Positions 1 through 8,912 of a stretch of 64,000 nt of DNA are shown piece after piece. The stretch is taken from NCBI GenBank assembly GCA_900469965.1, contig UBZP01000014.1, positions 378,500 to 442,499 on the forward strand, given 5' to 3'. Numbering within the stretch: the stretch's first letter is position 1; each line of letters begins with the position of its first letter. The notes under the pieces were generated by a model. The model had not been told where the DNA came from. It made no database searches and was given only the letters and a program-made list of their open reading frames with translations. Source of the DNA: Hyphomicrobiales bacterium. GTDB taxonomy: Bacteria; Pseudomonadota; Alphaproteobacteria; Rhizobiales; Rhizobiaceae. The position numbers and the translations under genes were made by a program.

Positions 1-1061
1 TCAAGAACCCCTGGCGCGCCAAGGGCTCCAACCTCGACCTCGTGCCCGGCGGCTCCTCGGGCGGCTCGGCCGCAGCTGTCGCCGCCTTCCTCTGCGCCGG
101 CGCCACCGCCACCGATACCGGCGGCTCGATCCGCCAACCGGCCGCCTTCACCGGCACCGTCGGCATCAAGCCGACCTACGGCCGCTGCTCGCGCTGGGGT
201 GTCGTCGCCTTCGCCTCCTCGCTCGACCAGGCCGGTCCGATCGCCCGCGACGTCCGCGACGCGGCGATCCTCCTGAAGTCGATGGCCTCCGTCGACGCCA
301 AGGACACCACCTCCGTCGACCTGCCGGTGCCGGACTACGAGAAGGCGATCGGCCAGTCGGTCAGGGGCATGAAGATCGGCATTCCGAAGGAATACCGCGT
401 CGACGGCATGCCCGAAGAGATCGAGGCGCTCTGGCAGCAGGGCATCGCCTGGCTGAAGGACGCCGGCGCCGAGATCGTCGACATCACCCTGCCGCACACG
501 AAATACGCGCTGCCGGCCTATTACATCGTGGCGCCGGCCGAGGCGTCCTCGAACCTCGCCCGCTACGACGGCGTCCGCTACGGCCTGCGCGTCGACGGCA
601 AGGACATCGTCGACATGTACGAGAAGACCCGCGCCGCCGGTTTCGGCAAGGAGGTCAAGCGCCGCATCATGATCGGCACCTACGTGCTTTCGGCCGGCTA
701 CTACGACGCCTACTACCTGCAGGCGCAGAAGGTCCGCACGCTGATCAAGCGCGACTTCGAACTCGCCTTCGACGCCGGCGTCGATGCGATCCTGACGCCG
801 GCGACCCCGTCGTCCGCCTTCGGCATCGCCGACGAGGACCTCGCGTCCGATCCAGTCAAGATGTACCTGAACGACATCTTCACGGTGACGGTGAACATGG
901 CGGGCCTGCCGGGCATCGCCGTTCCCGCCGGCCTCGACCACAAGGGCCTGCCGCTCGGCCTGCAGCTGATCGGCAAGCCCTTCGAGGAGGAGACGCTGTT
1001 CAAGACCGCCCACGTCATCGAGAAGGCCGCCGGCCGGTTCTCGCCGCAGAAGTGGTGGTAG
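1..1061 (+). CDS. gatA: Aspartyl/glutamyl-tRNA amidotransferase subunit A, 5'-truncated by the window edge
   Basis: This is the amidase subunit of the GatCAB transamidosome, which converts misacylated Glu-tRNAGln and Asp-tRNAAsn to the amide forms and releases ammonia from glutamine. The reading frame is open from base 3, where an NPWR motif is followed by the Gly/Ser-rich amidase signature (GGSSGGS) and then DTGGSIRQP, which contains the nucleophilic serine. The catalytic lysine and the true start lie upstream of the window. The C-terminus is complete, ending KWW and TAG at 1059-1061. gatB lies 2.25 kb downstream on the same strand, and gatC is presumably upstream. Confidence 0.95.
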   Translation, partial: KNPWRAKGSNLDLVPGGSSGGSAAAVAAFLCAGATATDTGGSIRQPAAFTGTVGIKPTYGRCSRWGVVAFASSLDQAGPIARDVRDAAILLKSMASVDAKDTTSVDLPVPDYEKAIGQSVRGMKIGIPKEYRVDGMPEEIEALWQQGIAWLKDAGAEIVDITLPHTKYALPAYYIVAPAEASSNLARYDGVRYGLRVDGKDIVDMYEKTRAAGFGKEVKRRIMIGTYVLSAGYYDAYYLQAQKVRTLIKRDFELAFDAGVDAILTPATPSSAFGIADEDLASDPVKMYLNDIFTVTVNMAGLPGIAVPAGLDHKGLPLGLQLIGKPFEEETLFKTAHVIEKAAGRFSPQKWW

Positions 1062-1067
1062 GGGACG

Positions 1068-1370
1068 TCAAGCGGCTGCGTCGGTGGCTTTCACCACTGG
1101 CGCAATGCCGATGCCGAGTGCGTTCAGCACCTTGACGATCGTGGCGAACTCCGGGTTTCCCTCACCGCTGAGGGCGCGATAGAGAGCGGCGCGGGACATG
1201 CCGACATCGCGGGCAAGCTGGCTCATGTTGCGGGCGCGTGCGACGATGCCGACGCAGCGGGCAATATGCGCCGGGTCGCCGCTCTCGAAGGCAGCTGCCA
1301 TGAACTCGCGGACCTCCTCCTCGCTGTCGAGATACTCGGCGGCATCGAATGGCCTAGTCTTGAGGGTCAT
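1068..1370 (-). CDS. HigA/HI1420-type antitoxin with helix-turn-helix
   Basis: The 100-residue protein resembles the 'addiction module antidote' family paired with Gp49/HigB-like toxins. An HTH is visible at about residues 47-75 (MSQLARDVGMSRAALYRALS). I chose ATG 1370 because an excellent Shine-Dalgarno (GGAAGGAGG) sits 6 bases upstream. The longer start at 1397 has none. The gene overlaps the 3' end of the upstream toxin gene by 17 bases and its SD lies inside toxin coding sequence, so translation is probably coupled. It probably neutralises the toxin and represses the shared promoter. The toxin-first order is typical of hig-type modules. Confidence 0.85.
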   Translation of the reverse strand: MTLKTRPFDAAEYLDSEEEVREFMAAAFESGDPAHIARCVGIVARARNMSQLARDVGMSRAALYRALSGEGNPEFATIVKVLNALGIGIAPVVKATDAAA

Positions 1371-1671
1371 CGGCGTCCTCCTTCCATTGTCTTGCAAGCC
1401 GTTTGGCCTTCGCTATGTCGGCTCCCTGCGTTGATTTGTCGCCTCCGCACAGCAGGATGATCAGAATGCTGCCCTGCTGCAGGAAATAGACGCGATAGCC
1501 AGGGCCATAGGTGATCCGCATCTCCGAGACGCCGGATCCAACGGGCTTGACGTCACCCAGGTTTCCCGCCTCCGCACGGACGATGCGATCGATGATGCGG
1601 CTTGCGGCGCGACGATCTCGCAATCCCTTGAGCCATCTATCGAACACCTCGGTCGTGCGGACAACGAGCAT
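1354..1671 (-). CDS. RelE/HigB-like toxin (Gp49/HI1419 family)
   Basis: This 105-residue basic protein has the layout of type II RelE/HigB-superfamily mRNA interferases annotated as phage-derived Gp49-like: an N-terminal helix with FDRWLKGLRD, a central GVSEMRITYGPGYRVYF strand pair, and a C-terminal CGGDKSTQ...DIAKAKRLA segment. The frame stays open far upstream (to 2373), but ATG 1671 fits the family start (MLVVRTTEVF) and lies just downstream of a palindrome. The SD is weak (AGGA about 16 bases upstream), so the leader may be very short. It forms one operon with the downstream antitoxin. The exact substrate cannot be read from the sequence. Confidence 0.85.
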   Translation of the reverse strand: MLVVRTTEVFDRWLKGLRDRRAASRIIDRIVRAEAGNLGDVKPVGSGVSEMRITYGPGYRVYFLQQGSILIILLCGGDKSTQGADIAKAKRLARQWKEDADDPQD

Positions 1672-1679
1672 GGCGCATA

Positions 1680-1697
1680 TGTATCCTATAGGGTACA
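1680..1697. promoter_or_regulatory. Near-perfect 18-bp palindrome, candidate TA operator
   Basis: TGTATCCTATAGGGTACA reads the same on both strands except for one symmetric base pair. It lies 8 bp upstream of the toxin ATG and includes a CCTATAG core that could serve as the -10 region. Its position fits autorepression by the antitoxin or the toxin-antitoxin complex. That role is inferred. Confidence 0.5.
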
Positions 1698-1806
1698 GAT
1701 GCGCAAGGCGGGGTTCGATGAGCCGTCCCTGCGGTTGTGTCTCGGTCGCCCCTCTCGCCAAGCGGCGATTCGGATGGTTTGATGCGTCCGAACGGGAGCC
1801 GGCTTG

Positions 1807-2319
1807 ATGACGACCATTCGATATGCACATGGCGACGACGTCCCCGCATTGGCCGAGATCGGCATGCGGGCCTGGGAACAGGCGGTGACGGGGGTCGCCG
1901 ACCTGAACGCGCTGCGCGACAATGCGCGCCTGGCGTTTTTGCAGTTCCTGTCGGCGAACTGGGTCAAGGTCATCGTCGCCGAGGACGGCGGACGCATCGC
2001 CGGCTGGGCGGCGCGCGAGAAGCTCGACGAGGAGATCACCGACCTCTGGGTCGATCCGTCGATGCAGCGCCGAGGGATCGGCACGGCCCTGCTTGCCGCC
2101 GTCGAGGACGAGATGCGGGGAGCCGACCACGAGGCGGCAACGCTCCAGACGCATGCGCGCAATGCGGCGGCACTCGCCTTCTTCCGCAAGCGGGACTACG
2201 CGGTCAGCTGGCTGTCCGTCGCCTATTCGCCGAAGCTCGACAGGAACGTGGAATCGGTCGGCCTGCGACGGCAGTTGGTGGAGGACACGCCGATCGGCTA
2301 CGGGCCGGGCGGCTTCTGA
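1807..2319 (+). CDS. GNAT family N-acetyltransferase
   Basis: The 170-residue protein has a single GNAT fold. It has an N-terminal strand-helix (IRYAHGDDVPALAEIGMRAWE), a central strand with DLWVDPSMQRRGIGTALL giving the acetyl-CoA pyrophosphate loop (Q/RxxGxG/A) at about residues 90-98, and a C-terminal NAAALAFFRKRDY helix. A TTG codon directly precedes the ATG. I prefer the ATG, with GGGAG 8 bases upstream. The substrate is unknown. It is part of the accessory group between gatA and gatB. Confidence 0.85.
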   Translation: MTTIRYAHGDDVPALAEIGMRAWEQAVTGVADLNALRDNARLAFLQFLSANWVKVIVAEDGGRIAGWAAREKLDEEITDLWVDPSMQRRGIGTALLAAVEDEMRGADHEAATLQTHARNAAALAFFRKRDYAVSWLSVAYSPKLDRNVESVGLRRQLVEDTPIGYGPGGF

Positions 2320-2380
2320 GCCTTCCGGACGACGCCGCGCCGGCAGGCATGCGCGACGACCGGGGCCGCGCATGCCGTTG

Positions 2381-2638
2381 TCAGCGATTGTCGAGCTGCG
2401 AGCGCACCAGCACCAGCCCGCGATGGGTGATGCGGTACGGCCTTCCGCCTTGCGAGGCGATGCATTTGCGCCGCTTCAGTTTGCGGAACAGGTCCATGTC
2501 CAGGCCGCCGGCGCGCCAACCGTCGCGCGTGATGCAGTGGACGTTGAGGATGGTCCGGGTTTCGTCCCGTTCGAGTTCGATCCTGCCGCCCTGGGCGAGC
2601 AGGTGGAGAATGCGCTGTTCGGCGCGTGAAATGTCCAT
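2381..2638 (-). CDS. YjhX/UPF0386 family protein (putative toxin)
   Basis: This 85-residue protein closely follows the YjhX family pattern: MDISRAEQRILHLLAQGGRI at the N-terminus, a central CITRDGW segment, and a C-terminal GGRPYRITHRGL followed by an LDNR terminus. The architecture looks like a small winged-helix domain. E. coli YjhX has been described as a toxin paired with YjhQ, a GNAT acetyltransferase. Here a GNAT gene lies 61 bp away but convergently, so a functional pairing is only possible, not shown. No antitoxin is cotranscribed. Confidence 0.8.
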   Translation of the reverse strand: MDISRAEQRILHLLAQGGRIELERDETRTILNVHCITRDGWRAGGLDMDLFRKLKRRKCIASQGGRPYRITHRGLVLVRSQLDNR

Positions 2639-2675
2639 GGTCGTTGAAGTCCGAGAGGCGTTCGAGAGAACGCGA

Positions 2676-2721
2676 AAAAACGTTGCCGCCGGACGAAGTT
2701 CGGCGGGGCTGAAACGTTTTT
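2676..2721. terminator. Bidirectional Rho-independent terminator
   Basis: A nested hairpin with outer arms AAAAACGTT (2676-2684) and AACGTTTTT (2713-2721) and inner GC arms CCGCCG (2686-2691) and CGGCGG (2701-2706). The A-tract on one side and T-tract on the other allow termination in both directions. It separates the DUF1294 gene, transcribed leftward towards it, from the yjhX-like gene. Confidence 0.6.
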
Positions 2722-2836
2722 CTGGCCCGTGCGCGCAAGCGATGTTTGCGGGCAGGGCCCTCAGCGGGACTCAGACGAAGAGAACATAAAGGCTCCGATA
2801 GGACGGCTCGATTTCTAGGAAATGGCGCTGCCGTCG

Positions 2837-3157
2837 TCAACGCCCGAGCGATCGAAGCAGGCTCCCTGCAGGATCCGGCACTGCGACCAGGACGATGCCA
2901 AGGGCGAGATGGAGGGCGAGGAGCGCCGGCAACGCCGTCCGGAACGGTTCCTTGCGGGTCTTGTGGCGCAGAAGCCGCTGGGCGGCGATCGCCCCGAGGC
3001 TGCCGCCGATGACCGCAAGGCCGAGAAGCGTGCTCTCGCGAACCCGCCACTCTCCGGCGCGGGCCGCCTGCTTGTCCCGCCAAAAGGCAAGAAACGTCAG
3101 GACGTTGATCGAAACAAGAACGAAGGCAATCGACAGGGCGCTCATCCCTCGACGCAT
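2837..3157 (-). CDS. DUF1294 small membrane protein
   Basis: The 106-residue protein is predicted to be an inner-membrane protein. A first hydrophobic helix (ALSIAFVLVSINVLTFLAFW) is followed by the family's DK-containing loop (RDKQAARAGEWRVRESTLLGLA), a Gly-rich second helix (GGSLGAIAAQRLLRHKT), and a third hydrophobic helix (LPALLALHLALGIVLVAV). This matches DUF1294, whose function is unknown. A shorter start (ATG 3145) is possible, but its GAGGG lies too close for a normal SD, so the start is uncertain. Confidence 0.75.
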   Translation of the reverse strand: MRRGMSALSIAFVLVSINVLTFLAFWRDKQAARAGEWRVRESTLLGLAVIGGSLGAIAAQRLLRHKTRKEPFRTALPALLALHLALGIVLVAVPDPAGSLLRSLGR

Positions 3158-3314
3158 AGCCGATGCCGGTTAACACCTTGCTCGAGGTCTTGCTGGGGGC
3201 GCTGTAGTCCGGGCCGAAGCTGGAAGGGTGAAAGCCTTGCGCCGCCTGCCCATATGGTCTACCGACACAGTTCGAAAATCAGCCATTCCGAAGCGATCTT
3301 CCAAGAGCTTGCAC

Positions 3315-4817
3315 ATGACCATCGTCGACGTCCGCACCCCCGATCCGAAACGCTTCATCCCCGGCGCCACCGGCGACTGGGAGGTGATCATCGGCATGGA
3401 GGTGCACGCCCAGGTCACCAGCAATTCCAAGCTCTTCTCGGGCGCTGCGACGGTGTTCGGCAATGCGCCGAACGCCAACGTCTCGCTCGTCGATGCGGCG
3501 ATGCCCGGCATGCTGCCGGTGATCAACGAGGAATGCGTTCGCCAGGCGATCCGCACCGGCCTCGGGCTGAAGGCCAAGATCAACAACCGCTCGATCTTCG
3601 ACCGCAAGAACTATTTCTATCCCGACCTGCCGCAGGGCTACCAGATCTCGCAGTACAAGGACCCGATCGTCGGCGAGGGCAAGATCGTCATCTCGCTCGG
3701 CCCCGACCGCCAGGGCAATTTCGAGGACATCGAGATCGGCATCGAGCGCCTGCACCTGGAGCAGGACGCCGGCAAGTCGATGCACGACCAGCATCCGACC
3801 ATGTCCTATGTCGACCTGAACCGCTCCGGCGTGGCGCTGATGGAGATCGTCTCCAAGCCCGACATGCGCTCCTCCGACGAGGCCAAGGCCTATATGACCA
3901 AGCTGCGCTCGATCGTGCGCTACCTCGGCACCTGCGACGGCAACATGGACGAGGGCTCGATGCGCGCCGACGTCAACGTCTCAGTCCGCCGCCCGGGCGA
4001 GGCTTTCGGTACGCGCTGCGAGATCAAGAACGTCAACTCCATCCGCTTCATCGGCCAGGCGATCGAATATGAGGCCCGCCGCCAGATCGGCATCCTCGAG
4101 GACGGCGGCACCATCGACCAGGAGACCCGCCTGTTCGACCCGAACAAGGGCGAGACCCGCTCGATGCGCTCCAAGGAGGATGCGCACGACTATCGCTATT
4201 TCCCCGATCCCGACCTGCTGCCGCTCGAATTCGACGACGCCTATGTGGAAGAGCTGAAGGCGCACCTGCCGGAACTGCCGGACGACAAGAAGGAGCGCTT
4301 CGTGCGCGAGCTCGGCCTGTCCGTCTACGACGCCTCGGTGCTGGTATCGGAAAAGGCGATCGCCGACTATTTCGAGGAGGTGGCCTCCGGCCGCGACGGC
4401 AAGGCCGCCGCCAACTGGGTCATCAACGACCTCCTGGGCGCCTTGAACAAGGCGGGCAAAGGCATTGAAGAGACGCCGGTTTCGCCCTTCCAGCTCGGCG
4501 GCATCATCGACCTGATCAAGGACGGCACCATCTCCGGCAAGATCGCCAAGGACCTGTTCGAGATCGTCTGGAACGAAGGCGGCGTGCCCGGCGAGATCGT
4601 GGAATCCCGCGGCATGAAGCAGGTCACCGACACCGGCGCCATCGAAAAGGCCGTCGATGACATCATCGCCGCCAATCCCGACCAGGTCGAGAAGGTCAAG
4701 GCCAAGCCGACGCTCGCCGGCTGGTTCGTCGGCCAGGTGATGAAGGCGACCGGCGGCAAGGCCAACCCGCAGGCCGTCCAGGCCCTCGTCAAGGCCAAGC
4801 TCGGCATCGAGGAATAG
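3315..4817 (+). CDS. gatB: Aspartyl/glutamyl-tRNA amidotransferase subunit B
   Basis: GatB binds the misacylated tRNA and carries the kinase step that activates the carboxyl group before amidation. From ATG 3315 the protein is 500 residues, the usual family length, starting [14 protein letters not shown]. Visible family blocks are [13 protein letters not shown] near residue 25, [18 protein letters not shown] near 100, [12 protein letters not shown], and [11 protein letters not shown]. The C-terminal part is the helical GatB/YqeY tail (about residues 345-500). The frame is open 29 codons further upstream, but that extension is not family-like. Confidence 0.97.
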   Translation: MTIVDVRTPDPKRFIPGATGDWEVIIGMEVHAQVTSNSKLFSGAATVFGNAPNANVSLVDAAMPGMLPVINEECVRQAIRTGLGLKAKINNRSIFDRKNYFYPDLPQGYQISQYKDPIVGEGKIVISLGPDRQGNFEDIEIGIERLHLEQDAGKSMHDQHPTMSYVDLNRSGVALMEIVSKPDMRSSDEAKAYMTKLRSIVRYLGTCDGNMDEGSMRADVNVSVRRPGEAFGTRCEIKNVNSIRFIGQAIEYEARRQIGILEDGGTIDQETRLFDPNKGETRSMRSKEDAHDYRYFPDPDLLPLEFDDAYVEELKAHLPELPDDKKERFVRELGLSVYDASVLVSEKAIADYFEEVASGRDGKAAANWVINDLLGALNKAGKGIEETPVSPFQLGGIIDLIKDGTISGKIAKDLFEIVWNEGGVPGEIVESRGMKQVTDTGAIEKAVDDIIAANPDQVEKVKAKPTLAGWFVGQVMKATGGKANPQAVQALVKAKLGIEE

Positions 4818-4819
4818 CC

Positions 4820-5317
4820 GTGTTCTTCGTCCGCACGGCCTCGGAGCGCGACCTGCCGAAAGTGAGCGCGCTCCTGGCCGAGACGTGGCATGCGACCTAT
4901 GACGCGCTCTACGGCCCCGACAAGGTGTCCGAGATCACCGCGAAATGGCACTCCGTACCGGCATTGACGGAGAAGCTGAAGCGCAAGCATGCCGAGTTCG
5001 TCGTCGCCGACGACGGCAGGGTGCTGGCCGGCATGGGCTATGCCGCCCTGTCGAAGGCGGATCCGAAAGTGGCGGTCCTGCACCAGCTCTATGTGCTGCC
5101 GCAGTATCAGCGGCAGGGCGTCGGGCGGGATCTCTTCGCCGAACTCGAGACCTGCTTTCCCGACGCCAGGGTGATGCGGCTCGAGGTGGAGCCGAAGAAC
5201 ACGGCCGCGATCGCCTTCTATGAGGCGCACGGGTTCGCAAGGGCGGGCGAGACCGCCGATTGCGGCGATGGCCGCTCCGGCATTCCCGCGCTGATCCTCG
5301 AGAAGCCGCTCGGCTGA
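4820..5317 (+). CDS. GNAT family N-acetyltransferase
   Basis: The 165-residue GNAT starts with GTG two bases after the gatB stop. The SD (GAGGA) lies inside the end of gatB, so the two genes look translationally coupled. Key blocks are VLHQLYVLPQYQRQGVGRDLF (acetyl-CoA loop at about residues 90-110) and EPKNTAAIAFYEAHGFARAGE near the C-terminus. The substrate is unknown. From memory, a GNAT downstream of gatB recurs in rhizobia. Confidence 0.88.
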   Translation: MFFVRTASERDLPKVSALLAETWHATYDALYGPDKVSEITAKWHSVPALTEKLKRKHAEFVVADDGRVLAGMGYAALSKADPKVAVLHQLYVLPQYQRQGVGRDLFAELETCFPDARVMRLEVEPKNTAAIAFYEAHGFARAGETADCGDGRSGIPALILEKPLG

Positions 5318-5461
5318 CGCGGCCGTGCACAAGCGTCGCCGTTGCCGCAAATCCCGCTTGAACATTCGGGAATCGCTGGACATTCGGCCATCCGCGCGCC
5401 ATAAGCGAGGAACGGTTTCGACAGCGGGCCAGCCATTCCGGCCCGGTCAAGGAAGTGGACA

Positions 5462-5857
5462 ATGAGCCTTCTCAAGCAGATCTTCACCTGGTGGAACGGA
5501 CAGACCATCGGCACACGGTTCCATACCTGGCGCTTCGGCAAGAAGGTGGGCGAGGATCAGTTCGGCAACGTCTACTACCAGGGCGGCACGGACTCCGAAG
5601 GCCGCACCCGCCGCTGGGTGATCTACAAGGGCTATGCGGAAGCCTCCGCCATCCCGCCCGGCTGGCACGGCTGGATCCATCACCGCACCGACGTCTCCCC
5701 GGCCGACGAGGACTACAAGCCGCGCGAGTGGCAGAAGGACCACCGCCCGAACGGCACCGGCACGGCGCAGGCCTACCGCCCGCCGGGCTCGCTCGCCGTC
5801 CCCGGCGAACGCCCCCGCGTGACCGGCGACTACGACGCCTGGACCCCGCGCGGCTGA
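5462..5857 (+). CDS. NADH:ubiquinone oxidoreductase subunit NDUFA12 homologue
   Basis: This 131-residue protein belongs to the B17.2/NDUFA12 family, an accessory subunit of respiratory complex I found in mitochondria and alphaproteobacteria. Hallmarks are GTRFHTWRFGKKVGEDQFGNVYY, RRWVIYKGYAEASAIPPGWHGWIHH (about residues 50-75) and a Tyr/Pro-rich C-terminus. The start is supported by AAGGAAG upstream. It sits apart from the nuo operon, as accessory subunits often do. Confidence 0.95.
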   Translation: MSLLKQIFTWWNGQTIGTRFHTWRFGKKVGEDQFGNVYYQGGTDSEGRTRRWVIYKGYAEASAIPPGWHGWIHHRTDVSPADEDYKPREWQKDHRPNGTGTAQAYRPPGSLAVPGERPRVTGDYDAWTPRG

Positions 5858-5942
5858 ACCGCTTTCGCCACATTTGACCGCTAGCGCAGACAGGCCCGGC
5901 CGCCGCGCCGGGTCGATTCTCATGCGAAAGACTTAAAAGGGG

Positions 5943-6386
5943 ATGGACTTGGCAGGCAGGCAGACAATCGCTTCGCGCATGGCCCTCGCGCTCGCCGCTC
6001 TCGGTGTGGCGGTGCTCGCCGCGGGCGCTCCGGCCGAGGCTGCCCGCATCGCCAACCCTGTCGCCGTCTTCTCCGGCCTCGACAAGATCACCGGCCGCAT
6101 CACCTCCTTCGACGTCTATGTCGGCGAGACGGTGCAGTTCGGCGCGCTGCAGGTCACCCCGCGCGTCTGCTACAACCGCGACGACACCGAGGCGCAGAAG
6201 GTCGATTCCTTCGTCGAGGTCAGCGAGATCACGCTCGACCGCAAGATCCGCCGCATCTTCACCGGCTGGATGTTTGCCGAAAGCCCCGGCCTCAATGCCG
6301 TCGAGCACCCCGTCTATGACGTTTGGCTGACCGAGTGCAAGATGCAGTCCGACGTCCCGCCGCCCCAAACGACGAGCGCGCAGTAA
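5943..6386 (+). CDS. DUF2155 domain protein, predicted exported
   Basis: The 147-residue protein has an N-terminal signal peptide (hydrophobic MALALAALGVAVLAAGAPAEA, cleavage near residue 33) and then a DUF2155 domain with conserved VAVFSGLDKITGRI, FGALQVTPRVCYNRDD and IFTGWMFAESPGLNAVEHPVYDVWLTEC. Two cysteines could form a periplasmic disulfide. The function is unknown. It probably forms one transcription unit with the NDUFA12 gene. A second ATG at 5979 begins directly at the hydrophobic segment and is a possible start. Confidence 0.85.
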   Translation: MDLAGRQTIASRMALALAALGVAVLAAGAPAEAARIANPVAVFSGLDKITGRITSFDVYVGETVQFGALQVTPRVCYNRDDTEAQKVDSFVEVSEITLDRKIRRIFTGWMFAESPGLNAVEHPVYDVWLTECKMQSDVPPPQTTSAQ

Positions 6387-6461
6387 CCCCCGTCCCGCTG
6401 CGAAAAGCGAGGAGCGTTTGGCAGGGCAGGGCATTTTCCCCTTCTCCCGACCGGACGATGC

Positions 6462-7943
6462 TCACGAAAGACCGCCGGAGAACCGCTCCAGCAGGTCCGC
6501 CAGCAGATGGACGCCGCGTTCGATGTCTCCGGTCTGTAGCGCCGAATAGCCCATCACGAGACCCGCCCGGTCCGGGAGGCTTTCCGTGGCGTCTGCCGCG
6601 TAGAGCGGCGAGATCGCGTGGATCCCCAGGCCCATGGCACGCGCGCCTTCCAGAAGCGCGGTCTCCGCGGACCGGGGAATGCCGTTCAGCCACGCGACCA
6701 CATGCAGGCCCGCGTCCGCGCCCTCGACGTCCACCTTGTCGCCCAGGCGATGACGGAGGGCGTTGAGCAGGGTCGCGCGCCGTTCGTGGTTCAGGCGGCG
6801 TATCCGTCGCAGGTGAACCTCGTAGGCGCCGCTTTCGATGAGCGACGCCAGGGCGTCCTGCTGAAGCAAGGGCGTGTGGCGGTCGCACAGAAGCTTCGCC
6901 GTTGCGAACACCGCCTGCAGTTCGGCGGGCACCACCAGGTAGCCGAGGCGTAGGCCCGGCGCGAGCGTCTTCGAGACCGTGCCGCAATAGATGACGTTGC
7001 CACCCTCGGTGAGGCCGAAGAGCGGCGGCACGGGGTTGATATCGTAGCGGAACTCGCTGTCGTAGTCGTCTTCCACGACATGGGCGTCAAACTGTCGGGC
7101 CCAGTCCAGCAGCTGATGGCGACGGGCCACGGGCATGACGCCGCCGAGCGGGAACTGATGGGACGGCGTCACATAGGCCAGGCGCGCGTCCAGCTGCGCC
7201 AGCCCCCCGGTTTCCATGCCGCTCCGGTCCACCGGCACGGGAACGGCCGACGCACCGGCGCCGGCGAAAATCTGGCGCGCCATGTCATAGCAGGGGTTCT
7301 CGATGACGAAGCGGTCGCCGGGATCGAGAAGGACGCGCGCGCACAGGTCCAGCCCCTGCTGGGAGCCGTTCACGACGATGATCTGGTCCAGCTCGCAGCG
7401 GATCGTCCGGGCGCGCCAGAGATAGCCCTGCAGCGCTCGTCTAAGCCGCACCGATCCCCGCGGGTCGCCGTATGTCAGCCTGTCCGGCCGCCGGGCGGCG
7501 GCTTCAGCCACAGCCTTCCGCCAGGCCGCGGACGGAAAATCGGCGCTTGCGAGATCGCCGTGGCGGAAGTCCACGAGGACCTTGCCCGGCGCTTCGGCGG
7601 ACCAGGGCGAGAAACCTCTGAGCCGCGCACCATAGGCAGACAGGCGCACCTGTCGGGGATCGCGGGTCCGCTTCACCTGATCCGGTCCGCCGACCGCGGC
7701 CCTGACGACCCGCGGCCGTGCGCCCTGCCGCAGTTCGATGAAACCTTCGGCGTGAAGCTGCTCGAAGGCAATCATCACGGTCGTCCGGGAAACGCCGAGT
7801 TCCTGCGCCAGACCCCGTGACGAGGGCAGCTGGCCCGTTTCGCCGAACACGCCCCGGGCAATGTGCTCCTTCAGGGCGGCATAAATGTCCTGCGCCCCGA
7901 TCCGCCCCTTCGCGCTTGTGCCTGCGGGCTTCAACTGGACCAT
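6462..7943 (-). CDS. MocR/PdxR-type GntR regulator with aminotransferase domain
   Basis: The 493-residue protein has an N-terminal GntR winged helix (about residues 15-85, LPSSRGLAQELGVSRTTVMIAFEQL) fused to a class I aminotransferase-like fold. The PLP lysine is K325 in GTVSKTLAPGLRLGYL, with the family Asp/Tyr block YDSEFRYD before it. MocR proteins sense PLP or amino-acid adducts and often control vitamin B6 or amine metabolism genes divergent from them. Here the divergent neighbour encodes a PLP-homeostasis protein of the YggS family, which supports a PLP-sensing role. A TTG immediately precedes the chosen ATG. Confidence 0.92.
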   Translation of the reverse strand: MVQLKPAGTSAKGRIGAQDIYAALKEHIARGVFGETGQLPSSRGLAQELGVSRTTVMIAFEQLHAEGFIELRQGARPRVVRAAVGGPDQVKRTRDPRQVRLSAYGARLRGFSPWSAEAPGKVLVDFRHGDLASADFPSAAWRKAVAEAAARRPDRLTYGDPRGSVRLRRALQGYLWRARTIRCELDQIIVVNGSQQGLDLCARVLLDPGDRFVIENPCYDMARQIFAGAGASAVPVPVDRSGMETGGLAQLDARLAYVTPSHQFPLGGVMPVARRHQLLDWARQFDAHVVEDDYDSEFRYDINPVPPLFGLTEGGNVIYCGTVSKTLAPGLRLGYLVVPAELQAVFATAKLLCDRHTPLLQQDALASLIESGAYEVHLRRIRRLNHERRATLLNALRHRLGDKVDVEGADAGLHVVAWLNGIPRSAETALLEGARAMGLGIHAISPLYAADATESLPDRAGLVMGYSALQTGDIERGVHLLADLLERFSGGLS

Positions 7944-7958
7944 CAAATTTCCTTACAA

Positions 7959-7980
7959 CTGGCTGTTAACGGCAAGCCAG
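7959..7980. promoter_or_regulatory. Inverted repeat in the mocR-yggS divergent promoter
   Basis: CTGGCT and AGCCAG form a 6-bp inverted repeat with a 10-bp spacer in the 106-bp gap between the divergent mocR-like and yggS-like genes. It is a candidate operator for the MocR regulator. It is judged from symmetry and position only. Confidence 0.35.
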
Positions 7981-8049
7981 TCTGAGCCTATTTTCGCAGA
8001 AATCCAAGCGGCGTTCGTCGATGCCGCCGAATTCGCAGGTCGAAAACCC

Positions 8050-8838
8050 ATGCTGCATCAGGACAAAAGGCCGTCGCTTACGGACGAAGAGCGCTTCGGA
8101 TCCGATCCGGCATCGCTGCTCCGCGCCAATCTCGCGGCTGTGGAAGAGAGGATCGGCCGGGCCTGCGCCCGGGCCGGACGCGATCGGGCCTCCGTCCGGC
8201 TCCTGCCGATCACCAAGACCGTCCCGGCCCGGATTCTGCGCCTCGCCCGTCAGGTGGGCATCCGTGATTTCGGCGAGAACAAGATCCAGGAGGCGGAAGC
8301 CAAGCGTGCGGAACTTGCCGATCTCGATGTCGACTGGAGCATCGTCGGCCATCTGCAGACCAACAAGGTCAAGCAGTTGTGCCGCTTTGCGCGGGAGTTC
8401 CACGCGCTCGACAGCCTGCGGCTCGCGGATCTGCTGAACGCCCGGCTCGAACGCGAAGATCGGGATCTGGATGTCTACATTCAGGTCAACACCTCGGGCG
8501 AGGAGAGCAAGTTCGGGCTTAACCCCGACGCGCTGATGCCGTTCGTCGAGACGCTGGAGCGGTTTCCCCGTCTCCGCCCCCGCGGCCTGATGACGCTGGC
8601 GCTCTTCAGCCGGGACATGGATGCCGTCCGCCCGTGCTTTGCCCTGCTGCGCCGCCTGCGCGACCGGGCGGCCGCGCGCAATCCGGCCGTGCAGGAGCTG
8701 TCGATGGGGATGTCGGGCGATTTCGAGGAGGCGATCGAGGAGGGGGCGGACGTCGTGCGCGTCGGCCAGGCCATCTTCGGCAGGCGCCCCACGCCCGACG
8801 GACACTATTGGCCGGGGCTCGCCGACCCCACCCATTGA
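8050..8838 (+). CDS. YggS/PLPBP-family pyridoxal phosphate homeostasis protein
   Basis: This 262-residue protein is an alanine-racemase-fold PLP-binding protein without expected catalysis. The PLP lysine is K56 in [10 protein letters not shown]. Family blocks follow: [44 protein letters not shown], and the phosphate-binding [29 protein letters not shown] near the C-terminus. I chose ATG 8050 because longer upstream forms run into the regulatory gap. Members buffer free PLP. Divergence from a MocR/PdxR-type regulator suggests direct PLP-responsive control. Confidence 0.9.
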   Translation: MLHQDKRPSLTDEERFGSDPASLLRANLAAVEERIGRACARAGRDRASVRLLPITKTVPARILRLARQVGIRDFGENKIQEAEAKRAELADLDVDWSIVGHLQTNKVKQLCRFAREFHALDSLRLADLLNARLEREDRDLDVYIQVNTSGEESKFGLNPDALMPFVETLERFPRLRPRGLMTLALFSRDMDAVRPCFALLRRLRDRAAARNPAVQELSMGMSGDFEEAIEEGADVVRVGQAIFGRRPTPDGHYWPGLADPTH

Positions 8839-8912
8839 AAGGACCGGTTGCCGCGCGCCGTATCGGGCGAGGGCAGCCATCGACACACAGGAACGATCCC
8901 GGAGACAGACCC

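Noticed and set aside
1672..2373. Upstream extension of the toxin frame to 2373
   Set aside because: The extra 234 residues overlap a real GNAT gene on the other strand and are Arg/Pro-rich. The family start is at 1671.
2298..3176. 292-codon frame on the minus strand
   Set aside because: It crosses the terminator and covers the DUF1294 and YjhX-like genes in another frame, with no motifs.
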